From Schleiferiaceae bacterium (GTDB lineage: Bacteria > Bacteroidota > Bacteroidia > Flavobacteriales > Schleiferiaceae), in contig JAOARK010000028.1 in assembly GCA_025210575.1 (NCBI GenBank), forward strand, positions 1 through 6,063: a DNA stretch of 6,063 bases. Direction: 5' to 3'. Every line of letters starts with the position of its first letter. The first letter of the stretch is position 1. Of the stretch, positions 1-5,736 are shown piece after piece. The notes beneath the pieces are model-generated. The model was not told the DNA's origin and searched no databases. It was given only the letters and a program-made list of their open reading frames with translations. Position numbers and translations under genes: made by a program.

Positions 1-43
1 GCATTTTTCTGTCTATCTATAGAAGGCTATAAAATTGTATTGA

Positions 44-60
44 ACCGATACGATTGCGGT
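44..60 (-). terminator. weak stem-loop after the DUF805 gene
   Basis: ACCG (44-47) and CGGT (57-60) can form a 4-bp stem just downstream of the minus-strand DUF805 stop. On that strand it is followed by an A/T-rich stretch but no clean T-tract. It is a marginal terminator candidate. I see nothing else in bases 1-67. Confidence 0.15.
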
Positions 61-67
61 GAGTAGT

Positions 68-478
68 TTATTTCAGCATGAACTCGTCAAGTACTTCCGC
101 ATCTTCTTCGTCTCCTTCAATGCTAGCGGGTTTATTACCCCAACGCGTGTTCCCATAAAAACTGGGTGAAATAAAAAGAAACAAGAGGTAAAGTCCTCCG
201 AACGGAATCAAATAGATCAACATCCATGTTCCGCTTTTGTTTACATGGTGAAGCCTTCGAACGGTTACCGTAAACCCAGGTACAAGACTCACTAAAAATA
301 CGGCTGTACTTAATATGCCCATTTTTGGTGCTCCTGCAAATTGGTAGAGTAGATCGTCTAAATTGGCTACCACTACCATAATGAGAAAGGTGAACAAGAT
401 GAAATACCAGTATTCTTTTCTTGAGGCTCTGCCTTTTATTAAGACGCTATTTTTTAATGCTAAGATGTACCACTTCAT
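68..478 (-). CDS. DUF805 family inner-membrane protein
   Basis: A 136-residue polytopic membrane protein of the DUF805 (YhaH/YhaI-like) family, whose biochemical function is unknown. Family hallmarks are visible: the N-terminal MKWY, the GRASRKEYWYF segment (residues 17-26), a middle pair of hydrophobic segments (about 26-40 and 55-72), the RRLHxxxxSGxW motif (74-85), a last hydrophobic segment (about 86-103), and the closing G-N-x-R-W-G-N-K-P (109-117). The C-terminal 19 residues are acidic (EGDEEDAE). The family usually has RRLHD; here the Asp is His (H78). The reading frame stays open upstream to 535, but the family begins at the MKWY methionine, so the start is placed at 478; the longer form would overlap the divergent gene at 518. 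The two starts are only 39 bp apart, so their promoters must overlap or be shared. The family assignment is confident; the role is unknown. Confidence 0.88.
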   Translation of the reverse strand: MKWYILALKNSVLIKGRASRKEYWYFILFTFLIMVVVANLDDLLYQFAGAPKMGILSTAVFLVSLVPGFTVTVRRLHHVNKSGTWMLIYLIPFGGLYLLFLFISPSFYGNTRWGNKPASIEGDEEDAEVLDEFMLK

Positions 479-517
479 GGATTGAAAATTTTGACGAAGA
501 AAACATAACTTTCGCAT

Positions 518-985
518 ATGCAAAAGACCATCCATAAATTCTATTCTTCTTTCAATGATTTAGATGCAGAGGCTATGGCTTCCTGCTATCATAATGAGGT
601 GATTTTTACAGACCCAGCTTTTGGTACTTTAAAAGGCGAGCATGCATCCAATATGTGGAGAATGCTTTGCGCGAGTCAAACAAAATCAACTTTTGCGGTA
701 GAGGTAAGAAACATTGAGGTTAATGAAGACTCTGCAAGAGCCCACTGGGAGGCAAAGTATCTATTTTCAAGATCTGGTCGAGCTGTTCATAACAAGATTC
801 AAGCTCAGATGAAATTTAAAGATGGGCTGATTATTGAGCATGTTGATAATTTTAATTTACATGCTTGGGCAAAGCAAGCTCTAGGGTGGAAAGGCTTTCT
901 TTTAGGAGGAACCTCATTCTTTAAAAAACAACTCAATAAACAAACGGCTGCGATGTTAAACCGATATGAAAAAAAGAACCGATGA
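518..985 (+). CDS. NTF2/SnoaL-like fold protein
   Basis: A 155-residue protein of the NTF2-like superfamily (SnoaL-like / ketosteroid-isomerase-related clade). What is seen: an N-terminal helix (Q2-L15), the 'DAEAMASCYHNEVIFTDPAFG' turn-and-strand region (16-36), W47 in the second helix, the WEAKYLFSRSGRAVHNKI strand pair (77-94), then FKDGLIIEHVDNFN (100-113) followed by W117 and ALGWKG. This order is typical of small bacterial cone-fold proteins with a hydrophobic pocket. Such proteins can be isomerases, hydrolases or binding proteins, so no reaction can be assigned. There is no signal peptide, so it is probably cytoplasmic. It is the first gene of a three-gene operon; its TGA overlaps the next ATG (ATGA at 982-985). 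No Shine-Dalgarno sequence precedes the ATG, as is usual in Bacteroidota. Confidence 0.85.
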   Translation: MQKTIHKFYSSFNDLDAEAMASCYHNEVIFTDPAFGTLKGEHASNMWRMLCASQTKSTFAVEVRNIEVNEDSARAHWEAKYLFSRSGRAVHNKIQAQMKFKDGLIIEHVDNFNLHAWAKQALGWKGFLLGGTSFFKKQLNKQTAAMLNRYEKKNR

Positions 986-1944
986 GGTGGTTTATCGTCC
1001 TAATGGCTATAGCACTTAATGCTTGCCATGAAGTAGTAGCTCCTCCAGAACGTAATCTTGAAATTGCTCCTAAGAATGGAGTTTGGGTTACGGTTTTAGG
1101 CACAGTTCAAGATGCTGGCTATCCGCATATAAATTGTAAGAAGATATGTTGTGCTGAAATAACACATAGCGTTTCAGAGAAGAAGGTGGCTAGCTTGGGC
1201 GTGCTAGACTTTAATCATGAAAAAGCATACTTAATTGATGCAACTCCAGATATTACCTCTCAGTTAAAGTATTTGAAGAGCGAAATGTCGAGTAGAGAAA
1301 ACGAAATTCCTGATGCGGTTTTTCTAACCCATGCGCACATCGGGCATTATACAGGGCTTATGTATTTTGGAAGAGAAGCACTGGGTGGAGATTCCATACC
1401 GGTTTATGCAATGCCAAGAATGAAAGGTTTTCTAGAAACTAATGGACCCTGGAGTCAATTGGTAGAATTGAACAATATCGACTTGCAACCTATGGCGGCC
1501 GATAGTGCAATTTACTTATCAGAGAAACTTGTGATAACACCGTTTTTGGTTCCGCATCGTGATGAGTATAGCGAAACGGTTGGATTTAAGATTCAAGGAC
1601 CTAATAAAAGTCTGATCTACATCCCAGACATAGATAAGTGGAGTAAATGGGAGGTGAATATTGTTGCACTTTCTAGAGAAGTTGACTTCCTATTACTAGA
1701 TGGTACATTTTACAGTGAGGAAGAATTAAACCACAGGGATCCAAGCGAAATTCCTCATCCTTTAGTGACAGAAACCATGAAATTTTTTTTGGATGCTGGT
1801 TTGAGAAAAGTCGATTTGCATAAAATCCATTTTATTCATTTGAACCACACCAATCCATTACTTGATACAGATCATCCAATTTATGAAGAAGTAGTAGATA
1901 AAGGATTTAGAATTGCCGATTTTGGCGATCAATTTGCATTATGA
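982..1944 (+). CDS. PqqB-related metallo-beta-lactamase-fold lipoprotein
   Basis: A 320-residue MBL-fold hydrolase-like protein related to PqqB. The N-terminus is a lipoprotein signal: M1-R-W, a hydrophobic run, then LNAC with the lipid-accepting cysteine at C15. It is therefore expected to be membrane-anchored and outside the cytoplasm. The fold starts with VTVLGTVQDAGYPH (36-49), followed by a cysteine cluster NCKKICC (C52, C56, C57) that parallels the Cys-rich metal site of PqqB. The metal motif reads THAHIGHYTGL (116-126): H117, H119 and H122 are present, but the usual Asp of HxHxDH is Gly121. Later candidate ligands are H192 (PHRDE), D216 (IPDID), D240 (LLLDGTF) and the His-rich HKIHFIHLNHT (280-290). 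Both flanking junctions are ATGA overlaps. No other pqq gene is present, so PQQ synthesis should not be inferred. The substrate is unknown. Confidence 0.85.
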   Translation: MRWFIVLMAIALNACHEVVAPPERNLEIAPKNGVWVTVLGTVQDAGYPHINCKKICCAEITHSVSEKKVASLGVLDFNHEKAYLIDATPDITSQLKYLKSEMSSRENEIPDAVFLTHAHIGHYTGLMYFGREALGGDSIPVYAMPRMKGFLETNGPWSQLVELNNIDLQPMAADSAIYLSEKLVITPFLVPHRDEYSETVGFKIQGPNKSLIYIPDIDKWSKWEVNIVALSREVDFLLLDGTFYSEEELNHRDPSEIPHPLVTETMKFFLDAGLRKVDLHKIHFIHLNHTNPLLDTDHPIYEEVVDKGFRIADFGDQFAL

Positions 1945-2156
1945 TGGAAAAATTAAGTGGATCAAAAAGAAGTAATATTCAAATAGACTCAGAAGTTGAA
2001 GTGGTGCAGAAACACCATCAACGTACAGGTGAATTGACTCACGGATTTGTGAAACGCATTTTGACCAAGTCGCCAACCCACCCTCATGGAATAAAAGTGA
2101 TGTTAGATACAGGTGAAGTTGGCAGAGTGAAGAATGTTATTATTCAAGAGGATTGA
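1941..2156 (+). CDS. ywbE: YwbE family protein
   Basis: A 71-residue basic small protein matching the YwbE family, named after a short Bacillus subtilis protein of unknown function. The pattern is clear: I14-x-x-x-x-x-V-E-V-V-Q-K, then QRTGELTHGFVKRILTKS (about 27-44), HPHGIKVML (47-55) and TGEVGRVKNVI (57-67). The conserved glycines and the V-x-V-V strand suggest a small beta-barrel, which would suit nucleic-acid or protein binding, but this is inference. Two ATGs occur in tandem. The first (1941) overlaps the upstream stop by four bases, the second (1944) by one; either would allow translational coupling to the lipoprotein gene. It is the last gene of the operon. Confidence 0.88.
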   Translation: MMEKLSGSKRSNIQIDSEVEVVQKHHQRTGELTHGFVKRILTKSPTHPHGIKVMLDTGEVGRVKNVIIQED

Positions 2157-2190
2157 GCTTCTCATATCCAATACCTTTGACAGATTATTC

Positions 2191-2205
2191 AGAGAAAGAT
2201 TCTCT
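2191..2205 (+). terminator. small hairpin downstream of ywbE
   Basis: AGAGAA (2191-2196) and TTCTCT (2200-2205) form a perfect 6-bp stem with a 3-nt loop, 34 nt after the ywbE stop. It could help end the operon transcript. It is neither GC-rich nor followed by a T-tract, so the assignment is weak. Confidence 0.2.
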
Positions 2206-2237
2206 CCAAAAGTTTACTGCAAATTATCTTTAAATAT

Positions 2238-2268
2238 GTGGTTTAGTTTGATGCTGCGGTTATATTTG
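2238..2268 (+). promoter_or_regulatory. Bacteroidota sigma-A-type promoter for the sigma-54 activator
   Basis: TATATTTG at 2261-2268 is a perfect match to the Bacteroidota -7 box TAnnTTTG. Twenty bases upstream, GTG at 2238-2240 is a 2/3 match to the -33 TTG box, within the usual spacing. Transcription would start near 2274, giving a leader of about 100 nt before the ATG at 2376. The leader contains a short hairpin, GCACA/TGTGC (2318-2333), and the palindrome at 2345-2354. Confidence 0.5.
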
Positions 2269-2344
2269 TGAGCATAAACCATTAGAGCTCCCCCTTTCCT
2301 ACGAATGTGTCTTCCCAGCACATGGTTCTGTGCAATGCTTAGGT

Positions 2345-2354
2345 TTTGCGCAAA
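2345..2354. promoter_or_regulatory. 10-bp perfect palindrome upstream of the activator gene
   Basis: TTTGCGCAAA is a perfect 10-bp palindrome, 21 nt before the start of the sigma-54 activator and inside its predicted leader. It could be an operator or chance; no second copy was noticed in the window. Confidence 0.2.
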
Positions 2355-2375
2355 GAGCGAAGAAAAAAGTGAAAT

Positions 2376-4658
2376 ATGTCCAAAAAGGTAAATGCCTTGC
2401 CTGAAAATGGTGTAAGTGAGAGTGCTGTCCTGTCTTCAATTGAAAGGGTGGAAGGTGAATTGGCACGTGCCAACCAATTGCTCACAAAGAGTTTTGAAAT
2501 AGCCAATATCGCCATTTGTATGGTGGGTTTAGATGGTAAGTTCATCAATATAAACGAAATGGGTTGTCAATTGTTTGGTTATACTAAGTCAGAGATGCTC
2601 GACAAAACGTTTATTGATTTAACCTATCCCGAAGATATACCCGTGGGTGTTAATTTTTTTAAGGATGCCATTGAGGGGAAAAGACAGCACATTCAATTCA
2701 AAAAAAGATATTTTCATAAGAATGGTGAATTGATACATGCTAAGGTATCAAGCACAATTATTAAAGATCGTGAACAAAAACCTCTTCATTTTTTTACCTA
2801 TTTATTGGATGAAACAAAAGAGTTGAAAGCTGTTGAGGCCCTAGAAAAGAGCAAAAGTCATTTTGAATCCATTGTAGAAGATCAAACGGAAATGATCGTT
2901 CGTTGGAAAGCGGATGGCGAACGAACCTTTGTGAACGATGCCTATTGCAGAACCTATGGATTAAACAGAAAAGAAGCTATTGGCACCTCCTACTTTCAGG
3001 ATTTTTCTAAAATGAATCTTGAGTTTTTCAAAAGGAAAATTAAGAGCATTATTCCTGAGCGCCCTATAGCAAAGGATGTTCAAAAGGTAACTTTACCCAA
3101 TGGTGAAATAAGTTGGCAAGAGTGGACGGATAGAGGTTTTTTTAACGAATCGGGTGAAGTTGTAGAATATCAGAGTGTAGGCAGAGATATTACGCTTCAA
3201 AAACAAATTGAACTTGAGTTGCTTGAACAAACTAATCGACTAAACCTGATATACAACACTACTTCTGAGTTTATGGGTTTGATTCGGATTGAAGGAGAGC
3301 TCCTCTATATTGAGTCGGTAAACAAAGTTTTTGAGGAAGTAAATAGAGCTAGAGGAAAAAGTTTTTCCGCAGAAGATGTCAAAGACATGCAAGTCCAATT
3401 CTTTTTGACAAACATAATGGAGTTGGACAAAAGTTTAGTCCAGAGTAAAATTGCTAAATACAAACAGGTAATTTCAACCAAAGAGTCGTTAAGGTACACC
3501 GAGAAAATGGAGTTTAATAACCATGTGTCTGTTACAGATAATTACCTAAAACCGATTTTTAAGAATAACAAGGTTACCCATGTTTTGTGGGTGTCTAGAG
3601 ATGTAACAGAATCTTATGAAGCGACTCAAAAATTAAATGATTCGTATAAGCAAGTCAAAATTCTTAAAGCTCAGCTGGAGCAAGAAAATGTCGAGTTGAA
3701 GGAAGAATTGAACTTGAAGTATGAATTTGAGAACATGATTTATGCAGGTGATGTTTTTAAACAGGTTCTTGATAAAATTGAGTCGGTTGCTCAAACTGAT
3801 GCTACAGTACTTATAGAAGGGGAAACAGGGACAGGAAAGGAATTGGTAGCAAGGGCAATTCACAATATCAGTAATCGCTCGAGTAGAAATTTGATAAAAG
3901 TTAATTGTGCTGCAATACCAAAAGAACTCATTGAAAGTGAGCTCTTTGGTCATAAAAAAGGAGCGTTTACAGGTGCGGTGTCAGATCGCAAAGGAAAATT
4001 CGAGTTGGCCCATGGAGGGACTATTTTTTTAGATGAAATTGGAGAGTTGCCAATAGAGCTACAGCCAAAGCTATTAAGGGTGCTTCAAGAAGGCGAAATA
4101 GAAGTGGTTGGGGACAGTAAAGTGAGAAACGTTGATGTTCGAGTTGTGGCAGCCACCAACCGAAATCTTAAAATAGAATCAGAAAAAGGGAACTTTAGAG
4201 AGGATCTGTTTTTTAGGTTAAATGTGTTTCCTATTGGTGTGCCCTCATTAAAAGAGAGAAAGGAAGATATCCCTAGTTTGGTTGAGCACTTTACGGCAAA
4301 ATACTCAGCTAAATACAACAAATCAGTAAAATATATTTCTGATGAAGCTTTGGCGTATTTAACTGCCAATACTTGGCCTGGAAACATAAGAGAATTAGAA
4401 AATGTAATTGAACGCGGGGTAATATTATCTAAAGAAGGAAGGTTAGTAATTCCTGAAGCAGGTGTAAATGAGTCTTCTCAAAAAATTGAAGACTGCGGTT
4501 TAACCCTAGCTGAAGTGCAGCGTATACATATCACAAAGGTTTTGAATAATTGCCATTGGAAAATAGATGGTGAGAATGGGGCTGCGCAAATCCTTGATCT
4601 AAAATCAAGCACCTTGAGAGACCGAATGAAAAAGCTTGGTATAAAGCGCCCTTCTTAA
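2376..4658 (+). CDS. sigma-54-dependent activator with three PAS segments
   Basis: A 760-residue enhancer-binding protein that would use ATP to open sigma-54 promoters. Domain order: PAS 1 with PAC tail (about 38-150), PAS 2 with PAC tail (about 162-277, ending YQSVGRDIT), a more diverged PAS 3 (about 288-412, ending LWVSRDVTE), a coiled coil (about 413-448), the AAA+ domain (about 452-682), and a Fis-type helix-turn-helix (about 709-757). Key residues are intact: Walker A GETGTGKE (482-489), GAFTGA sigma-54 loop (529-534), Walker B TIFLDE (549-554), sensor I N595, candidate arginine fingers R608 and R614, and sensor II WPGNIREL (667-674). The C-terminal GAAQILDLKSSTLRDRMKKLG is FhlA-like. 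There is no receiver domain and no membrane segment, so it is likely a cytosolic one-component sensor. The ATG follows an A-rich leader; MSKK is the natural start. It is monocistronic; its targets are unknown but may lie immediately downstream. Confidence 0.95.
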   Translation: MSKKVNALPENGVSESAVLSSIERVEGELARANQLLTKSFEIANIAICMVGLDGKFININEMGCQLFGYTKSEMLDKTFIDLTYPEDIPVGVNFFKDAIEGKRQHIQFKKRYFHKNGELIHAKVSSTIIKDREQKPLHFFTYLLDETKELKAVEALEKSKSHFESIVEDQTEMIVRWKADGERTFVNDAYCRTYGLNRKEAIGTSYFQDFSKMNLEFFKRKIKSIIPERPIAKDVQKVTLPNGEISWQEWTDRGFFNESGEVVEYQSVGRDITLQKQIELELLEQTNRLNLIYNTTSEFMGLIRIEGELLYIESVNKVFEEVNRARGKSFSAEDVKDMQVQFFLTNIMELDKSLVQSKIAKYKQVISTKESLRYTEKMEFNNHVSVTDNYLKPIFKNNKVTHVLWVSRDVTESYEATQKLNDSYKQVKILKAQLEQENVELKEELNLKYEFENMIYAGDVFKQVLDKIESVAQTDATVLIEGETGTGKELVARAIHNISNRSSRNLIKVNCAAIPKELIESELFGHKKGAFTGAVSDRKGKFELAHGGTIFLDEIGELPIELQPKLLRVLQEGEIEVVGDSKVRNVDVRVVAATNRNLKIESEKGNFREDLFFRLNVFPIGVPSLKERKEDIPSLVEHFTAKYSAKYNKSVKYISDEALAYLTANTWPGNIRELENVIERGVILSKEGRLVIPEAGVNESSQKIEDCGLTLAEVQRIHITKVLNNCHWKIDGENGAAQILDLKSSTLRDRMKKLGIKRPS

Positions 4659-4664
4659 TTTTAT

Positions 4665-4713
4665 CGGAATACCGCGGAAACCCCATTTTTTGTTTGTGTG
4701 CATCGGTATTCCG
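4665..4713. other. 10-bp inverted repeat after the activator gene
   Basis: CGGAATACCG (4665-4674) and CGGTATTCCG (4704-4713) are perfect reverse complements, starting 7 nt after the activator stop. Each arm is itself a CGG-N4-CCG dyad, so the pair resembles two dimer-binding sites as much as one hairpin. As a terminator it would need a 29-nt loop (which holds a TTTTTT run), and no T-tract follows the right arm. It lies about 90-140 bp upstream of the -24/-12-like motif at 4803-4819, the usual distance for an enhancer of a sigma-54 promoter. Terminator and operator are both possible. Confidence 0.45.
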
Positions 4714-4768
4714 TGGGTGAATTTCTGGGTTTAATTCTTCCTAGGTAATTTAATGTGCTGTAAATCAG

Positions 4769-4799
4769 TTGTTTTTCTTAAAATGTTCTTCTAACTTTA
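4769..4799 (+). promoter_or_regulatory. Bacteroidota sigma-A-type promoter upstream of the repeat region
   Basis: TTG (4769-4771), a 20-nt spacer, then TAACTTTA (4792-4799), which matches TAnnTTTG except for the last base. Predicted transcription start is near 4805. The transcript would run through repeats 1 and 2 and the leader hairpin to the secreted-protein gene, giving a structured leader of roughly 325 nt. Confidence 0.45.
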
Positions 4800-4802
4800 C
4801 TT

Positions 4803-4819
4803 TTGGCATATACATTGTC
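4803..4819 (+). promoter_or_regulatory. near-consensus sigma-54 (-24/-12) motif
   Basis: TTGGCA (4803-4808) matches the -24 element exactly. TTG (4815-4817) follows at the correct spacing, with 12 bases from the first G of GG to the G of the -12 element. The highly conserved -12 C is T here (TTGT rather than TTGC), so it may be weak or fortuitous. It lies 145 bp downstream of a sigma-54 activator gene and points at the next gene. Confidence 0.3.
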
Positions 4820-4821
4820 TA

Positions 4822-4851
4822 TAGAACAATGATTATATATCGGTAGTTCTA
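4822..4851. repeat. short inverted repeat ahead of repeat copy 1
   Basis: TAGAAC (4822-4827) and GTTCTA (4846-4851) form a perfect 6-bp inverted repeat around an 18-nt A/T-rich centre, just downstream of the two promoter candidates. It has no visible copy of the 25-bp core found in the neighbouring elements. Confidence 0.3.
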
Positions 4852-4860
4852 ATTGTGTTG

Positions 4861-4915
4861 ATGAAAGAAGTGTTAATATAAAATCTAGTGGAATAAATTT
4901 TAGTTAGGCTTTCAT
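4861..4915 (+). repeat. structured repeat element, copy 1
   Basis: Carries the 25-bp core (4881-4905; begins AAATCTAGTGG, ends TTTTAGTT), plus AGG shared with copy 3. The core sits inside perfect 7-bp arms ATGAAAG (4861-4867) and CTTTCAT (4909-4915). An inner stem TAAAAT (4879-4884) / ATTTTA (4897-4902) closes a 12-nt apical loop CTAGTGGAATAA, and TAA (4874-4876) / TTA (4904-4906) adds pairing between the two stems. The arms differ completely from those of copies 2 and 3 but still pair. The first arm also spells a seven-codon ORF from ATG 4861, probably by chance. Confidence 0.8.
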
Positions 4916-4937
4916 GAACACATTAATGATAAAAGTT

Positions 4938-4989
4938 GTGAGACCTGAAGACTTAAATCTAGTGGAATAAATTTTAGTTCAGTTCTTAT
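4938..4989 (+). repeat. structured repeat element, copy 2
   Basis: Contains the identical 25-bp core at 4955-4979; the following AGG of copies 1 and 3 is absent. Arms at 4938-4949 and 4978-4989 pair over 12 positions (9 Watson-Crick including CTGAA/TTCAG, 2 G-U, 1 mismatch), the right arm overlapping the last two bases of the core. Inner pairing is weaker (CT/AG and AAA/TTT with bulges) but again presents the CTAGTGGAATA segment as the loop. Copy 2 starts 74 bp after copy 1 (core to core) and 805 bp before copy 3. Confidence 0.78.
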
Positions 4990-5007
4990 CAATTCACATC
5001 AAACGAC

Positions 5008-5061
5008 AAGTTTCGGATAAACCTACGTTCCTGGATTTCAGGAACGGGGTTTCTGAAATTT
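5008..5061 (+). promoter_or_regulatory. 54-nt imperfect hairpin in the leader of the secreted-protein gene
   Basis: Nested stems line up into one rod: AAGTTTC (5008-5014) with GAAATTT (5055-5061), including one G-U; AAACC (5019-5023) with GGTTT (5048-5052); and a perfect 8-bp CGTTCCTG (5026-5033) with CAGGAACG (5039-5046) around a GATTT loop. That makes about 20 base pairs with two small internal loops. It has no T-tract on either strand, so it is a poor terminator. It ends 70 nt before the start codon and could be a leader RNA element or a recombination/protein-binding site. It has no similarity to the 25-bp repeat core. Confidence 0.5.
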
Positions 5062-5131
5062 AATAGATCTGTAAGCAGCCTATATCCCATACTTGTCAAT
5101 TCCTGACTATTATTCTGCGTTTCACAAAAAA

Positions 5132-5734
5132 ATGAAAACCATTGGGGTATTAGTTGGTTTCTTTTTCTCTTTCTTCCTTCTCGGGCAAGAAGCGAGTCAC
5201 CAATTAGTGCTTTCAATTCCTTCTCAATCTCAACTACGCATTGTAGATCCTGTTGGTGTTAATAGTGGTGGTAGTGTGGTTCAAATGCAATCAAACACAA
5301 CCATTCAACAAGCAGGAGACCAGGTTGAAAATCTATTTCCGTTTTATTCAGATACTTATTTTTTACAGTATACATATGTGGCCAGCTCTAGTGCAATTAA
5401 TGGAGCAAAAATTACAATTCATAGATCTGCTTTTAGTCAACCTGAATTTGAAAATGAAACCAATCTCTATGTGGTAATTGGGAGTTCTAACACTTATACA
5501 TCTTCTGGTTCGAATCCTTCAGTTAATAGTAACCAAAAATTGCCTATTCCGGTTTCAAACAGCAAGAGCGCTGACCTAGTAAGCAACATTCAATCTGGAT
5601 GGACTGGGGCAGGGGTAGGTCAGGGGACTTCTTTTTCGTATGAATGGGACCTTGCCTCTCAATCTTCAAGTGCCGAGCTTCTAGCTGGTAAAACTGAATC
5701 CACTCAAATCACCTATACGCTTGTAGAGTATTAA
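5132..5734 (+). CDS. secreted Ser/Thr/Asn-rich beta-type protein, function unknown
   Basis: A 200-residue exported protein. The N-terminus is a classic signal peptide: MKTIGVLVG, a Phe-rich hydrophobic core to L17, and probable cleavage at G18/Q19. The mature part has no cysteine and is rich in Ser, Thr, Asn and Gln with alternating hydrophobics, as in beta-sandwich surface or fimbria-like proteins. From memory, the elements LVLSIPSQSQLRIVDP (25-40), IQSGWTGAGVGQGTSFSYEW (153-172) and the final TQITYTLVEY (191-200) recall a recurrent family of small secreted Bacteroidota proteins that end in a T-x-T-Y-T-L strand, distantly like WxL or pilin-type domains; this is unverified. No T9SS sorting domain is seen. 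The frame is open upstream to TTG 5093, but ATG 5132 directly precedes the signal peptide. It lies between repeat copies 2 and 3, and its stop is 2 nt from copy 3. Confidence 0.8.
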   Translation: MKTIGVLVGFFFSFFLLGQEASHQLVLSIPSQSQLRIVDPVGVNSGGSVVQMQSNTTIQQAGDQVENLFPFYSDTYFLQYTYVASSSAINGAKITIHRSAFSQPEFENETNLYVVIGSSNTYTSSGSNPSVNSNQKLPIPVSNSKSADLVSNIQSGWTGAGVGQGTSFSYEWDLASQSSSAELLAGKTESTQITYTLVEY

Positions 5735-5736
5735 AA

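Noticed and set aside
482..513. A possible promoter for the three-gene operon: TTG (482-484), 21-nt spacer, TAACTTTC (506-513).
   Set aside because: Transcription would begin at or just inside the ATG at 518, which works only for a leaderless message; the last base of the -7 box also mismatches.
3633..3953. A 106-codon minus-strand ORF within the activator gene, with similar ones at 2339-2548, 3305-3499 and 4085-4387.
   Set aside because: All lie opposite clearly conserved PAS, AAA+ or linker coding sequence and show no protein-like motifs.
4881..4908. A 28-bp dif/Xer-type site.
   Set aside because: The length fits, but the two halves are not inverted repeats in the dif pattern, and three copies in 0.9 kb is not expected for dif.
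4903..4909. GTTAGGC in repeat copy 1 matches the integron attC R' box (GTTRRRY), and copy 3 has GTTTAAAC upstream like an R'' box.
   Set aside because: Copy 3 reads GTTAGGA and copy 2 GTTCAGT at that spot, no proper RYYYAAC partner pairs with it, conservation is central rather than at the ends, and no integrase is in view. The resemblance is noted but not enough for an integron call.
4914..4970. An 18-codon ORF (MNTLMIKVVRPEDLNLVE) between copies 1 and 2, stopping inside copy 2.
   Set aside because: Too short and without supporting features; the similar NLVE-stop reading in copy 3 follows simply from the shared repeat DNA.
4989..5216. A 75-codon minus-strand ORF overlapping the leader and signal peptide of the secreted-protein gene.
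   Set aside because: It runs antisense to the signal peptide and through the leader hairpin, with no recognisable family; best read as a shadow frame.
5253..5477. A 74-codon plus-strand ORF inside the secreted-protein gene.
   Set aside because: An out-of-frame shadow of a gene with a clear signal peptide and intact frame.
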